A stretch of 64,000 bases of DNA, taken from positions 62,001 through 126,000 of the forward strand of contig NZ_QNTQ01000001.1 in assembly GCF_003298775.1 (NCBI RefSeq). Reading direction: 5' to 3'. Position 1 is the first letter of the stretch, and each line of letters starts with the position of its first letter. Source of the DNA: Rhodosalinus halophilus. GTDB taxonomy: Bacteria > Pseudomonadota > Alphaproteobacteria > Rhodobacterales > Rhodobacteraceae. A program made the position numbers and the translations under genes. The notes under the pieces are model-generated. The model saw only the letters and a program-made list of their open reading frames with translations. It had not been told where the DNA came from and ran no database searches. Positions 18,863-28,012 of the stretch are shown piece after piece.

Positions 18863-19984
18863 TCAGGATTCCGATGCTCCGGGTCCGGCAGCGGCGTGCC
18901 CCACGCGACGGGCGTCCTGAGACAGCAGGATCGGCACCCAGCGGGTCTGCTCGAAGGCGCCGCAGACGATGACGATCATCGAGGTCAGGGGCACCGCGAA
19001 GATGGCCCCCGGCACGCCCCAGAGCGCCGACCACGCGCCGAGCGCCACGAGAACCACGAAGGGCGAGAGATTGGATTTCTTGCCGATCACCTTCGGCTCG
19101 AACCAGTTCCCCTCCCAGAGCTGGATGACCGTCAGCGCCGCCGCCAGCAGCAGCGTCGTCCCGATATTCCCGAACTGGGCGAGGCTGAGCAGCACGGGAA
19201 AGGCCACCCCGGCATAGGACCCGATATAGGGGATGTATCCCAGAAGCCCGATGATCAGCGCCCAGAGCAGCGCGAAATCCACGCCGAAAAGCAGCATGAC
19301 GACGTAGGACATGGCGCCGACGACCACGTTGAGCAGCGTCTTCGTCGCGAGATATCCGCCGATCCCGTCGTTGATCTCCTTCACGACGCGGGCCGCCCGC
19401 TCGGCATCCTCCGGCGCGCGGAAGATGCGCGAGAGCTTCTCCTGAAGGGTGTGGCGCTCGGCCATCAGGAAGCTCGCGTAGATCGCGACGAGGAACAGCA
19501 GCATCCCGAAATTGCCGGCCGAGGCAAGCGTGAAGCCCACGATGACCTCGAGATCAACCGCCTCGCTCACACGGGTGGCGATGCTCTGCCACAGTGTTTC
19601 GCCATCGACGCCAAGCTGTACTGCAACACCGGTGAACATGGATTCGAAATTCGCCTGGTAGCGCGGTGCCGCCTCGGCGATCTGGCCGAGCGTGCCTTCG
19701 ATCACCAGACCGAATGCAACGAGAAGCGCGATGAAGGTGATCAGAACGCACAGCCGCAGGATCAAGCGCGGCATGTGCCTCAGGACAGGCAGGGACGCGA
19801 GGAACCGTTCGGTCTCGATCAGCACATAGACCGCGATCACCGCCAGCAGGATGGGCAAAAGAACCTGCTGGCCGATCTCGAGCAGGACCAGCGTCAACAC
19901 GATCGTCAGCAGGGCCGCCGGGATCGCGAGCCAGCTTACGCCATCCCGCCTGTGCGCGCGCAAGGCGCTGCCGCCGTTGTCCAA
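18863..19984 (-). CDS. AI-2E family (PerM/UPF0118) transporter
   Basis: The 373-residue product has the family layout: two or three helices at the N-terminus (IPAALLTIVLTLVLLEIG; VLLPILLAVIAVYVLIE), a helix pair, a soluble region of about 130 residues, then four closely packed helices with GLLGYIPYIGSYAGV and PKVIGKKSNLSPFVVLVAL, which are hallmark segments. Members export small molecules such as autoinducer-2, or exchange Na+ and H+. The start is probably the TTG at 19984, with GGGAGGAGG five bases before it; further upstream there is another TTG but no better site. It is divergent from the ATPase pseudogene, with palindrome copy 2 in between. Confidence 0.87.
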   Translation of the reverse strand: MDNGGSALRAHRRDGVSWLAIPAALLTIVLTLVLLEIGQQVLLPILLAVIAVYVLIETERFLASLPVLRHMPRLILRLCVLITFIALLVAFGLVIEGTLGQIAEAAPRYQANFESMFTGVAVQLGVDGETLWQSIATRVSEAVDLEVIVGFTLASAGNFGMLLFLVAIYASFLMAERHTLQEKLSRIFRAPEDAERAARVVKEINDGIGGYLATKTLLNVVVGAMSYVVMLLFGVDFALLWALIIGLLGYIPYIGSYAGVAFPVLLSLAQFGNIGTTLLLAAALTVIQLWEGNWFEPKVIGKKSNLSPFVVLVALGAWSALWGVPGAIFAVPLTSMIVIVCGAFEQTRWVPILLSQDARRVGHAAAGPGASES

Positions 19985-20078
19985 GATGACCTCCTCCCGC
20001 GCGCGCAAGACTTCTTCGGGCGGCCGTCGCCCGCCCGCTGTCTACTTCCGCGAAGTGCGGGGCGTAGACCACGCGTCG

Positions 20079-20097
20079 GGCGCTCATTCTGAGCGCC
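20079..20097. promoter_or_regulatory. Island palindrome, copy 2 (before ATPase pseudogene)
   Basis: GGCGCTCA (20079-20086) and TGAGCGCC (20090-20097) are perfect 8-bp arms around TTC. The site ends 68 bp before the ATPase start and 95 bp from the start of the divergent AI-2E transporter, so it could serve both. It is the best-preserved of four copies. Confidence 0.6.
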
Positions 20098-20164
20098 AAG
20101 CCAGTCTGAGAGGGCGACCCGGCGGTTGATAGTCGCCCACGGCATTTCAGCACACGGAGCCAGG

Positions 20165-22914
20165 ATGGAGCAGCGACTCCAAGTGCCCGCGGACGCGCTT
20201 TCCGACCGGCCATATCTCCTGGCCGCCAGTGATGTCGCGGGCCGGGCCGGCGTCGATCCGGGCCTTGGCCTGACCGCCGGCGACGCGCGAACCCGCCTTG
20301 CGAGCCACGGGCCGAACGTTCTCGAGGAAACCAGGGCGCGCGGGGCGCTTTCGATCCTTCTGGCGCAGCTCCGCAACCCGCTTCTGGTGATCCTGACGAT
20401 CGGCGCCGGTATTTCCGGCTGGACCGGTCACTGGATCGATGCCGCGGCCATTCTCGCCATCGTGCTGATCAACGCCGCGATCAGCTTCTGGCAGGAATGG
20501 AACGCGGCCAAGACCATGGCCGCGCTGACCGAGATGGCCGCGCCCCGCGCGACCGTCCGGCGTGACGGCGCATGGCAGGACGTCGCCGCGGCTGACCTCG
20601 TGCCCGGCGACGTCCTGTGTCTTCAGCGCGGCGACATCGTCGGCGCGGACATCCGCCTGCTCGAGGCCGCGCAGCTTCAGGTCGAGGAGGCCGCGCTGAC
20701 CGGCGAGAGCGAGCCCGTGGACAAGCACACCGATCCGCTCGCCCCGGCCCGGACGGAGACGTGCCGCTCGGCGACCGGCTCAACATGGCCTATGCGAGCA
20801 CGCAGGTCGGCAAGGGGGCGGGCATCGGCATCGTCACGGCGACCGGCATGCAGACGGAAGTCGGCCGCATCGCCGGCCTCATGGCGGCGGCGCAGGAACC
20901 GAATACGCCGCTGCAGGCACGGATCGACGGGCTCGCGCGGGTCCTCATGGGCGCGGCGCTGGCCGTGGTCGCGATGGTCGTCGGCATCGGGCTGGCCAAG
21001 GGCATGGACGCCGCCGAGATCCTGAACACGGCGATCTCGCTCTCGGTCTCCACCATCCCCGAAGGTCTGCCCACGATCGTCACCATCGTGCTCGCGCTCG
21101 GCAGCTAGGGCATGGCGCGGCAGAACGCTTTGGTGCGCAAGCTCGCTTCGGTCGAGTCGCTGGCCACGACCTCGGTCATCTGCTCGGACAAGACCGGGAC
21201 GCTGACGCAGAACAAGATGCAGGTGATGCGCGTCTGGGCGGGCGGCGAGAGCTTCGCCGTCACCGGAGCCGGGTTCGATCCGACGGGCGATTACCTCGAC
21301 GCGGAGGGCGCGCCGGTGGACGCCGGACAGCACGGGGCGCTGAAGGCGCTTCTCGCGTTGTCGGCCTGGTGCAACGAGCCGGAGCTCGCCACCGAGGACG
21401 GCGTGCCCGCGGTGCGCGGCAACCCGACGGAAGGCGCGCTGCTCGTCGCGGCGGCCAAGGCGGGCATCACGCGCGAGGCGCTGTCGGAGCGCCACGGGCT
21501 GGAGACGCTGCAGGCCTTCCCGTTCGACAGCACGCGCAAGATGATGAGCCTTCTGTCGACCGTGCCCGGGATCGGCCGGGTGCTGGTGGCCAAGGGCGCA
21601 CCCGACGTGATCCTTGCGCGCGCGACCCATGTGGAGATGGGCGGCGCGCCGGTGCCGCTCGACGCCGGGAGGCGGGCGGAGATCGAAGCGGTGATCGCCT
21701 CCTTCGGCGCCGAGGCCCTGCGCACCCTTGCCGTAGCCTACAAGCGCGTGCCCGACGGCGATCCCGGCGACAGCCCGGCCGATTACGATCGCGACGTGGT
21801 GATCGTCGGCATCCACGGCATCATGGACCCGCCGCGCGCCGAGGTCGCCGATGCGGTCGCCGAGGCGGCGTCGGCCTCGGTCCGGACGGTGATGATCACC
21901 GGCGACCATGCCGCGACGGCCGAGGCCATCGCCGCGCGGATCGGCATCCGGGACGAGCGCCGAGCAGACCGTGCATACCGGCGCCGAGGTCGAGGCGATG
22001 AGCGACGCCGATCTCGTCCGGGCCGTGGAGAAGGCCGCCGTCTTCGCCCGCGTCACGCCCGAGCACAAGCTGAGGATCGTGCGCGCGCTCCAGGCCCGGG
22101 GCGAGGTCGTCGCGATGACGGGGGACGGCGTGAACGACGCGCCCGCCCTGCGCTCGGCCGTTATCGGCATCGCCATGGGCATCACGGGCACGGCGGTGTC
22201 GAAGGAAAGCGCCTCGCTGATCCTGCTCGACGACAATTTCACCACCATCGTGACCGCCGTGCGCGAGGGCCGGCGGATCTACGACGACCTGCTGAAATTC
22301 GTGCGCCAGGGGCTGACGGCCAACGTGGCAGAGGTCTCGGCGATCCTGTTCGCCTTCCTGCTGATGGGCGACGCGCCGCTCCTGACGCTGGCGCCGCTGA
22401 TGATCCTGTGGGTGAACCTCGTCTCAGACGGCGTGCCCGCGCTTGCGCTCGGGACGGAACCGGCCGAGCCCGACATCATGCACCGCCCCCGCGCCCGCGC
22501 GCCGAGACGATCTTCGCCGGCGGGCTGAAATCGCGCATCCTGCTGCGGGGGCTCGCCATCGGCGGCACGACCTACTGGATCTTCCAGCAGTCGCTGGCGC
22601 AGGGCAACGCGGTCGACTACGCCCAGACCGCGGCCTTTGCCACGCTGGTGTTCGCGCAGCTCTGGCACATCTTCGACAGCCGAACGGTCACCACGCTCTA
22701 CGACCGCAACCCGTTCGAGAACCGCACGCTGCTGGGCGCCGTGGCGCTCTCGGCGCTTTTGTCGCTCGGCTCGATCGATACCGGCGCGGGGCATCTGGTG
22801 CTGGGCAGGGCGCCGCTGGCGACCGGCGACCTGGTGGCCTGCATCGCGATCGCGGCGCTTCCGACGCTGGTGTTGTCGGGGATCAAGGCGCTGTTCGGCG
22901 CCCGCTGGCTCTAG
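20165..22914 (+). pseudogene. Broken P-type cation-transporting ATPase
   Basis: The pieces together form a P2-type ATPase of about 910 residues with TGES, the DKTGTLTQN phosphorylation site and [10 protein letters not shown]. The reading frame is broken four times. A one-base shift near 20750 (frame 2 to 1) joins ...TDPLAPAR to GDVPLGDRLNMA. A TAG at 21106-21108 stands where the family has Gln (ALGS-stop-GMARQNA), consistent with CAG to TAG. A second shift lies near 21958 (frame 1 to 2) and a third near 22495 (frame 2 to 1). Three shifts plus a nonsense codon make function very unlikely, although the rest is well preserved, so the decay is recent. GGAGCCAGG precedes the ATG at 20165. A related intact ATPase is at 49200-51914. 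Confidence 0.9.
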
Positions 22915-22924
22915 GCGCGAGGTC

Positions 22925-23335
22925 TCAGCGCTTCATCGACCGGCCGAGCACGAGGCCCGCCGCAAGGGCCGCGCCCACCAGCGCCGGGCCCGTCTCCGGC
23001 CTGTCCGCGCCCTCCTTGCCGGGCCGCAGCAGCAGTTCCAGCGCCTCGAGGCCCGAGAGCGCCTCCTGTTGGCGCTGTTCTTCCGCGCGGCGGATGGTGG
23101 CGCGCCCCGCAACCCAGAGCCCCAGCGCGAGCGTGAGCGCAAGGAGACACAGCACGAGGGCGGCCAGCCACGGCTCCATGCGCAGCGACAGCCACAGGAA
23201 CAGCCCGAAGAAGAGAAACGCTACTGCCAGTCCCACCGCGCCCAGCGCTGCTATTTCCAGCAACGTCCCGGCCTTCCGCTTTCTGAGGTCGCCCACCTGC
23301 GACCGGACCAGCGTGCCGACGAGATCCTCGATCAT
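22925..23335 (-). CDS. Phage-holin-type membrane protein (holin 3_6 family)
   Basis: The 136-residue product has an N-terminal amphipathic region (EDLVGTLVRSQVGDLRKRKA), two membrane helices (EIAALGAVGLAVAFLFFGLF; WLAALVLCLLALTLALGLWV), a charged linker and a final Ala/Gly-rich helix. This fits the small membrane family named after phage holins, which in bacterial chromosomes usually sits beside DUF883 genes and is stress related. It begins seven bases after the DUF883 stop, so both form one operon. It is convergent with the ATPase pseudogene, 10 bp from its end. Confidence 0.72.
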   Translation of the reverse strand: MIEDLVGTLVRSQVGDLRKRKAGTLLEIAALGAVGLAVAFLFFGLFLWLSLRMEPWLAALVLCLLALTLALGLWVAGRATIRRAEEQRQQEALSGLEALELLLRPGKEGADRPETGPALVGAALAAGLVLGRSMKR

Positions 23336-23342
23336 GGCCGCT

Positions 23343-23654
23343 TCAGCGCCGCGACATCATGCCGACGAGAAACCCCACGCCCAGCGCGATGAGCGCCGAT
23401 TGCACGGGCTTTTCCCTGATGTGGTCCTCGACGGAGGCGGTCGCATGCCGGGCCCGCGCCCGCCCCTCGTCGAGCGCGGAGCGCGACTTCTCCAGAAGCG
23501 CCGCGGCTTCGGCAAGCACGGCATCCCGCTTCTCCCCCGCCTCCGCCTCGCCAACCTCGCGCAGAAGGCGCGTCAGCGTGGCAAGATCGTCCCGGACCAG
23601 CTGGAACTGACGGTCCAGATCGTCGCGTCCGGGTCGTTCGGTCTGCTCGGTCAT
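23343..23654 (-). CDS. DUF883 / ElaB-like membrane-anchored protein
   Basis: The 103-residue product is a long alpha-helical, heptad-like region (residues 10-75) followed by a C-terminal membrane anchor (SALIALGVGFLVGMMSRR). This is the DUF883/ElaB/YqjD pattern; the E. coli members are tail-anchored, stationary-phase proteins that bind ribosomes. The ATG at 23654 has GAGGAGG about ten bases upstream. First gene of a two-gene unit with the holin-type protein. Confidence 0.8.
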   Translation of the reverse strand: MTEQTERPGRDDLDRQFQLVRDDLATLTRLLREVGEAEAGEKRDAVLAEAAALLEKSRSALDEGRARARHATASVEDHIREKPVQSALIALGVGFLVGMMSRR

Positions 23655-24150
23655 GGCACTTGTCCTCCTCGTTCCGTGCTCCCGCCGGCCGTCACGGAGG
23701 CACGGCCTCCGGGAAGCTGTTGCGTCCAGCATCCATGATGCGGGAGAAAAAGGCGATACGGGAATGACAGGATACTGATAAGGACCGGGAGGCACGAACC
23801 TGGCGCGCCGCCGGCGTTCACCCGGTATTCGCGGAGCCCACGGCCTGCGGCTGTCCTTCGCGCGACGGATGCGGCAACGCCCCGCGGCTCCGCCCGATGC
23901 AGCCTGCAAGCGGCTACACGAAGTCCAGCGAAGAAAGTTCTCATCGCATCTGCAAACCGAAGGAGCATGGTTCAGGCGCTGTCCATGATTAGGGACGGGC
24001 GCCGTGAGATGGCCCCAGCAAAGACCTCGTGATCCCATTGCAGCTGGCTGGCGGAGGCCACTGCGAACCGGGCCACAGCCTCAGGCAGGGCATCGCCCGT
24101 CCCGCAGTAACCGCTGCTCATGGCAGGATCTCCGGACTTCGCATGGGCAT

Positions 24151-24169
24151 GGCACTCGTTTTGAGCGCC
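24151..24169. promoter_or_regulatory. Island palindrome, copy 3 (degenerate)
   Basis: GGCACTCG (24151-24158), TTT, TGAGCGCC (24162-24169): two mismatches between the arms. No gene begins at the usual distance, so it may be the leftover control site of a deleted gene or a distal second site for the porin. Confidence 0.4.
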
Positions 24170-24364
24170 AGCTCTCGGCGACGGCCATCAGACGATGCCG
24201 CAAGCTCCGCCCGTGATCAGGCGGGAAAGGTGGCTCGAAAGACAAACGATCGACTGAACATGACCGCCACACGCTTTGGGTCGGGGCGTGTGTCCTGCTC
24301 AGGGCGCGGTTGGCCGCGTGCGCGATTCCGGCTGTCGACAGAATGACCACGCCACCCCGGCACG

Positions 24365-24383
24365 GGTGCTCAGTTTGAGCGCC
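24365..24383. promoter_or_regulatory. Island palindrome, copy 4 (before porin)
   Basis: GGTGCTCA (24365-24372), GTT, TGAGCGCC (24376-24383): one mismatch between the arms. It ends 63 bp before the porin ATG, the same placement as copies 1 and 2. Confidence 0.55.
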
Positions 24384-24445
24384 AACGCCGTAGAGGTTGT
24401 CGGTCCGGTGGGAAACACTCTGCCCACAAATCAGGAGATACTTAC

Positions 24446-26179
24446 ATGCGGCGACTCGGACATGCGGCCCTGGTCGGTCTTGCGCTGTTTCTCGGCCTAG
24501 TTGGCGCGGCCGTCCAGCCGGGAACGGCCGTCGCGCAGAGTGTCGGCGGTACCGATCCCTACACCAACCAGCGGATCGAGTCGGTCGAGGTGCGCATCAC
24601 CAACCCCAGCCAGGATTCCGGCCTGAACGCGCGGGTCACGGACGCAGTCCGGAGCGCAGTCGCGCTGTTCCCCGGCGCCAGATTCTCGCAGCAGCGCATC
24701 GATTTCCAGATCGCGCGGGCCAGGCGTATCCGCGACGTCGGTTCCGTCGACTACGATGTGTCTTTCGGAAGAACCGGGGGGCTCGAGGTGGACATCCTCG
24801 TCACGCTCGGCGAGACGGCTGCAGCGGAGGGCCGCGGGCTGGCGTTCGGCGGCAAGTTCCCGACCATCTACGAAAAGGACGGAACCTTCGTCCGCTTCAA
24901 GCTCGACCTTCTGGGCCTCTACTACGCGAACAACAATGCATGGTATGGTCAACCCGGCGCCATGCTCGCCGGTAATCCGCTGGTGCAGGGCACGCCCGCC
25001 GGCGCAGGATACGAGAGCTGGCTGGAAAGCTATCTGCATTACGGCGTCTACGGGATCACGCCGATCAGTCCGAACCTCTATCTCTACGGCGGGCTGAGCG
25101 CGATCACCTCGGGTTCGGCCGGGCAGGAGCTCTTCACCGACGAGGCGCGCACCTACACCGGCATCGAGGATGCCTATGTGGGGGTTGTCGGCGGTCGGAC
25201 GGACGCCGCGGGCAACCGGCTGTCCTACAACCTGACGGTCGGACGGCAGCGCTTCACGCTCGCCAACGGCTTCCTGCTCGCGAACACGGCGGCCAACGGC
25301 GACGAGCGCGCGGCGCTGCAGGCGAATGCGCGATGGGCGGCCGACATGCTGGCGCTCGCGCGCTTGCGCTACAACACCACGATGTTCGAGGTCTTCTACC
25401 TCGACCCCGATGAACTGCCCGTCATCGACAGCGAGACGGTCTACGCGGGCGCGAACCTCGAGATGCAGCCTGCTCCGGGACTGAACCTCGGGGTGAGCTA
25501 CGTGACCTCGCCGGAGTCCAACTTCAACTACTTCACGCCGGTCGGCGGCATCGCCGGGACGCGCGAGGGCCTGCAGGTCTATGACGCGCGCTTTACCTAT
25601 GCGCCCAACTCGGGCGGGCGCGGGCCGTTCTTCGGCGGCGAATATGCGGTTCAGCGCAACAGCGAATTCGACATGGACGCGCGCGCGGGCTGGGCCGAGA
25701 TCGGCTATAGCTGGCCGGAGGCGCGCTGGTCGCCAACGATCAGCTATCGCTACGCACATTTCACCGGCGACGATCCGGACACGGCGACCTACGAGCGCTG
25801 GGATCCGATGCTGTCAGGCGGGACGGGCGAGCAGTGGGTGCAGGGCGCCAACCATTTCAAGGTGGTGCAGGACAGCAACGTCATCGCGCATCGCATCCAG
25901 GCACGGCTGCGCCCCTCGCCCAAGGTCGAACTCGTGCCGCAGCTCTGGGCCTTCTACGCCGACAGCCGAACCAACGTGGGCGGCAACCCGGCGCTCACCT
26001 TCCTCAGCGATGACGAATACGGCTTCGAGGCGAAACTGACCGCAAAGTGGTTCGTCAGCCGGAACACCTACGTGCACGGCCATCTCGCCTACACCTGGCC
26101 GGGCGAGGCGACGCGGACAGCGATCGGATCGGACGACGGCTGGTTCAGCGCCATGCTCTTCGTGCGCTACGCCTTCTGA
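24446..26179 (+). CDS. Outer membrane beta-barrel protein with N-terminal POTRA-like domain
   Basis: The 577-residue precursor has a signal peptide (cut after AQS near residue 32). A segment at about 42-125 has a POTRA-like pattern (IESVEVRITNP, a helix, LFPGARFSQQRIDFQIARA, then LEVDILVTLGE). The rest is a barrel made of alternating strands with many aromatic residues, ending in the outer membrane signature FVRYAF. Motifs such as RYAHFTGDD and the closing strands resemble alginate-export-type porins. POTRA domains are usual in BamA/TpsB proteins, not in porins, so transport role and substrate are open. AGGAGA precedes the ATG. A Tat-dependent dehydrogenase follows after 23 bp. Confidence 0.75.
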   Translation: MRRLGHAALVGLALFLGLVGAAVQPGTAVAQSVGGTDPYTNQRIESVEVRITNPSQDSGLNARVTDAVRSAVALFPGARFSQQRIDFQIARARRIRDVGSVDYDVSFGRTGGLEVDILVTLGETAAAEGRGLAFGGKFPTIYEKDGTFVRFKLDLLGLYYANNNAWYGQPGAMLAGNPLVQGTPAGAGYESWLESYLHYGVYGITPISPNLYLYGGLSAITSGSAGQELFTDEARTYTGIEDAYVGVVGGRTDAAGNRLSYNLTVGRQRFTLANGFLLANTAANGDERAALQANARWAADMLALARLRYNTTMFEVFYLDPDELPVIDSETVYAGANLEMQPAPGLNLGVSYVTSPESNFNYFTPVGGIAGTREGLQVYDARFTYAPNSGGRGPFFGGEYAVQRNSEFDMDARAGWAEIGYSWPEARWSPTISYRYAHFTGDDPDTATYERWDPMLSGGTGEQWVQGANHFKVVQDSNVIAHRIQARLRPSPKVELVPQLWAFYADSRTNVGGNPALTFLSDDEYGFEAKLTAKWFVSRNTYVHGHLAYTWPGEATRTAIGSDDGWFSAMLFVRYAF

Positions 26180-26202
26180 CCCCTCATCCCAAGGAGCTCC
26201 TC

Positions 26203-27258
26203 ATGTTTCGCAGAGACCTTCTGAAATCCTTCGGCGTCGCCGCGGCCGGCGGCGCGGGCGGCCTTACCCTGACGCAGGCGCAGGCGGAGGAGGCAGAACC
26301 GCTTTCGCTCGGCTTCGGCCCCTATGCCGCGCCCTGGAATCCTGCCGACGCGGCGATCCCGGGCCGGCAGAACGTCGTGCCGGTGTCGGACGACTATTTC
26401 ATCCCCGGCCGGTTCGAGGGAAAGACGGTCATCGTCACCGGCTCTGCCCGCGGCATGGGAGAGGTGGCCGCGCGGCGCCTTGCGCGGGAGGGCGCCAACG
26501 TGGTCGGCGTCGATATCCTTGAAGACCTCGGCGCATCGGTGGTCGACAAGATCACTGCAGAGGGCGGCAACGCCGTCTTTCTCGGGGGCGACATCGCAGA
26601 GGATTCCGTCTGTGCGGAGATGGTGCGCCTTGCCGTCGACACCTACGGCGGGCTCGACGGGGCGATCAACAACGCGGGCGTGATGGACGCGCTCTTCCCC
26701 GACGAACCCATCGACTACGTCAACCAGACCGATCGCGTGATGGCGCGCATCGACGAGGCGGGCGACGAATACTGGGACCGCGTCATCAAGGTGAACGTCT
26801 ACGGCACTTTCTATTCGCTGCGCCACGAGATCGGTCAGATGATCGAACAGGGCCGGGGCGGCTCCATCGTCAACGTCGCCTGCGTCGCCGGCATCCGCGG
26901 CTTCGGCGGCACCGTGCCTTACGTCGCTTCCAAACACGCGGTGCAGGGGCTGACCAAGACTGCGGCGATCGACGCGGCCGCCTATGGCATCCGCGTGAAC
27001 TCCGTCGGCATGGGCACCACCGTCACGCCGATGTTCGAACGCGCCTTCCAGATCATCGACCAGCGGCGCGCGACGGGCTACGCCGATACCGGCATCGGCC
27101 TCTACAAGAGCATGAGCCTGCTGCAATACAGCGATCAGGCCAAGCGCGGCTCGACCTCGGCCGAGCAGGTGGCGATCATGCTCTTCCTGCTGTCGCAGGA
27201 AGCCTCGAACATCACCGGATCGACCTACAACACCGACGGCGGCTTCACGATCTTCTGA
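26203..27258 (+). CDS. Periplasmic short-chain dehydrogenase with Tat signal
   Basis: The 351-residue precursor begins FRRDLLKSFGVAAAGGAGG, a twin-arginine signal, so the folded, cofactor-loaded enzyme is probably exported. After a linker of about 35 residues comes a complete SDR fold: cofactor motif TGSARGMG near residue 80, NNAGV near residue 158, and the active-site pair in YVASK near residue 245. At the position of the catalytic Ser, 13 residues before Tyr, the sequence has Cys (NVACVAGIRG), which is unusual. AAGGAG lies six bases before the ATG. It forms an operon with the POTRA porin, so the porin may admit its substrate. Substrate unknown. Confidence 0.85.
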   Translation: MFRRDLLKSFGVAAAGGAGGLTLTQAQAEEAEPLSLGFGPYAAPWNPADAAIPGRQNVVPVSDDYFIPGRFEGKTVIVTGSARGMGEVAARRLAREGANVVGVDILEDLGASVVDKITAEGGNAVFLGGDIAEDSVCAEMVRLAVDTYGGLDGAINNAGVMDALFPDEPIDYVNQTDRVMARIDEAGDEYWDRVIKVNVYGTFYSLRHEIGQMIEQGRGGSIVNVACVAGIRGFGGTVPYVASKHAVQGLTKTAAIDAAAYGIRVNSVGMGTTVTPMFERAFQIIDQRRATGYADTGIGLYKSMSLLQYSDQAKRGSTSAEQVAIMLFLLSQEASNITGSTYNTDGGFTIF

Positions 27259-27426
27259 TGCGCGACGGTTCTGCGGTGTGGCGGCTGTCCGCCACACCGC
27301 CTCCCGCTGCAGCAAGGGCATGCAATACACGATTTCGCAAGATTGCGCGGCCGTTGTCTGTCGTGCGAGGGTTGATTTCGCAGAAGGCCTGCCTAGCCTC
27401 CCGTAACGTCAGGTAGAGGTGCACGT

Positions 27427-27984
27427 GTGGCAGGTGATGGCGCAGCGCGAAGCAAGCTTGCCAACCGCGCGCGCCGGGAGGGAGACGTCGCCACGATTCT
27501 CGAGGCGCACTATCCCGAATACCAGTACAGGGTCGTCCAGTTCCTGATCGAGCATCTTTCCGACGTGAGCCGCACCTTCAAGGGCGACCTCCAGTCGTCA
27601 CTTGTTCTTGCGGTCATCGGTCAGGTCTGGCTCAACGCGTTGAAGGCGCCTGACGGGTCCTATCTCGACCCGGCGCACCTGCCTCCCGAACGGCTGGGCA
27701 CCAGCGCCACGCGGATCTCCGATGTCACCGGCATCCCCCGCCAGACCGTCCGCCGCAAGCTCGAGGTGCTGGAAGAGCGCGGCTGGATCGTCCGCAACCC
27801 GGATTGCATCTATCGCCTGTCGAGTTCAGATGGAGAGACTGCGGCAAGACGGGATCTGTCCGATCTCGACGCGCGCGCGATCCTGCGCTTCGCGCGATTG
27901 TTCACGGACCTGGAGAAGATCGTCACAGCGGCCGGACAAGAGGCGCATGAAACCGGCGCATCGGCCAGCGGCAAGCGCGCCTGA
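27427..27984 (+). CDS. Winged-helix transcriptional regulator (paralogue A)
   Basis: The 185-residue product has a helix-turn-helix with wing near residues 90-125 (RISDVTGIPRQTVRRKLEVLEERGWIVR). The N-terminal part is helical and has no recognised ligand domain. It shares the phrases TGIPRQTVRRKL and GWIV-R with the regulator at 28013-28456, so the two are paralogues. The start is a GTG with AGAGGTG upstream. Because the two regulators lie inside the accessory segment, either could act on the repeated palindrome; this is a guess from location. Confidence 0.72.
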   Translation: MAGDGAARSKLANRARREGDVATILEAHYPEYQYRVVQFLIEHLSDVSRTFKGDLQSSLVLAVIGQVWLNALKAPDGSYLDPAHLPPERLGTSATRISDVTGIPRQTVRRKLEVLEERGWIVRNPDCIYRLSSSDGETAARRDLSDLDARAILRFARLFTDLEKIVTAAGQEAHETGASASGKRA

Positions 27985-28012
27985 CCGGGGCCGGCGCTTC
28001 CGATGCGCCGGT

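Larger units (their letters stand above)
23655..24445. other. Gene-free region before the porin gene
   Basis: About 790 bp with no convincing coding region on either strand; the open frames present are short and lack ribosome sites. It contains two copies of the island palindrome (24151-24169 and 24365-24383). The unusual length and the extra palindrome suggest a lost gene between DUF883 and the porin. Confidence 0.55.

Noticed and set aside
25262-25283. String resembling the SAM/SAH riboswitch core (AACGGCTTCCTG flanked by CTCGC-like arms)
   Set aside because: It lies in the middle of the porin coding region, in frame with conserved barrel sequence, and not before a methionine-cycle gene.
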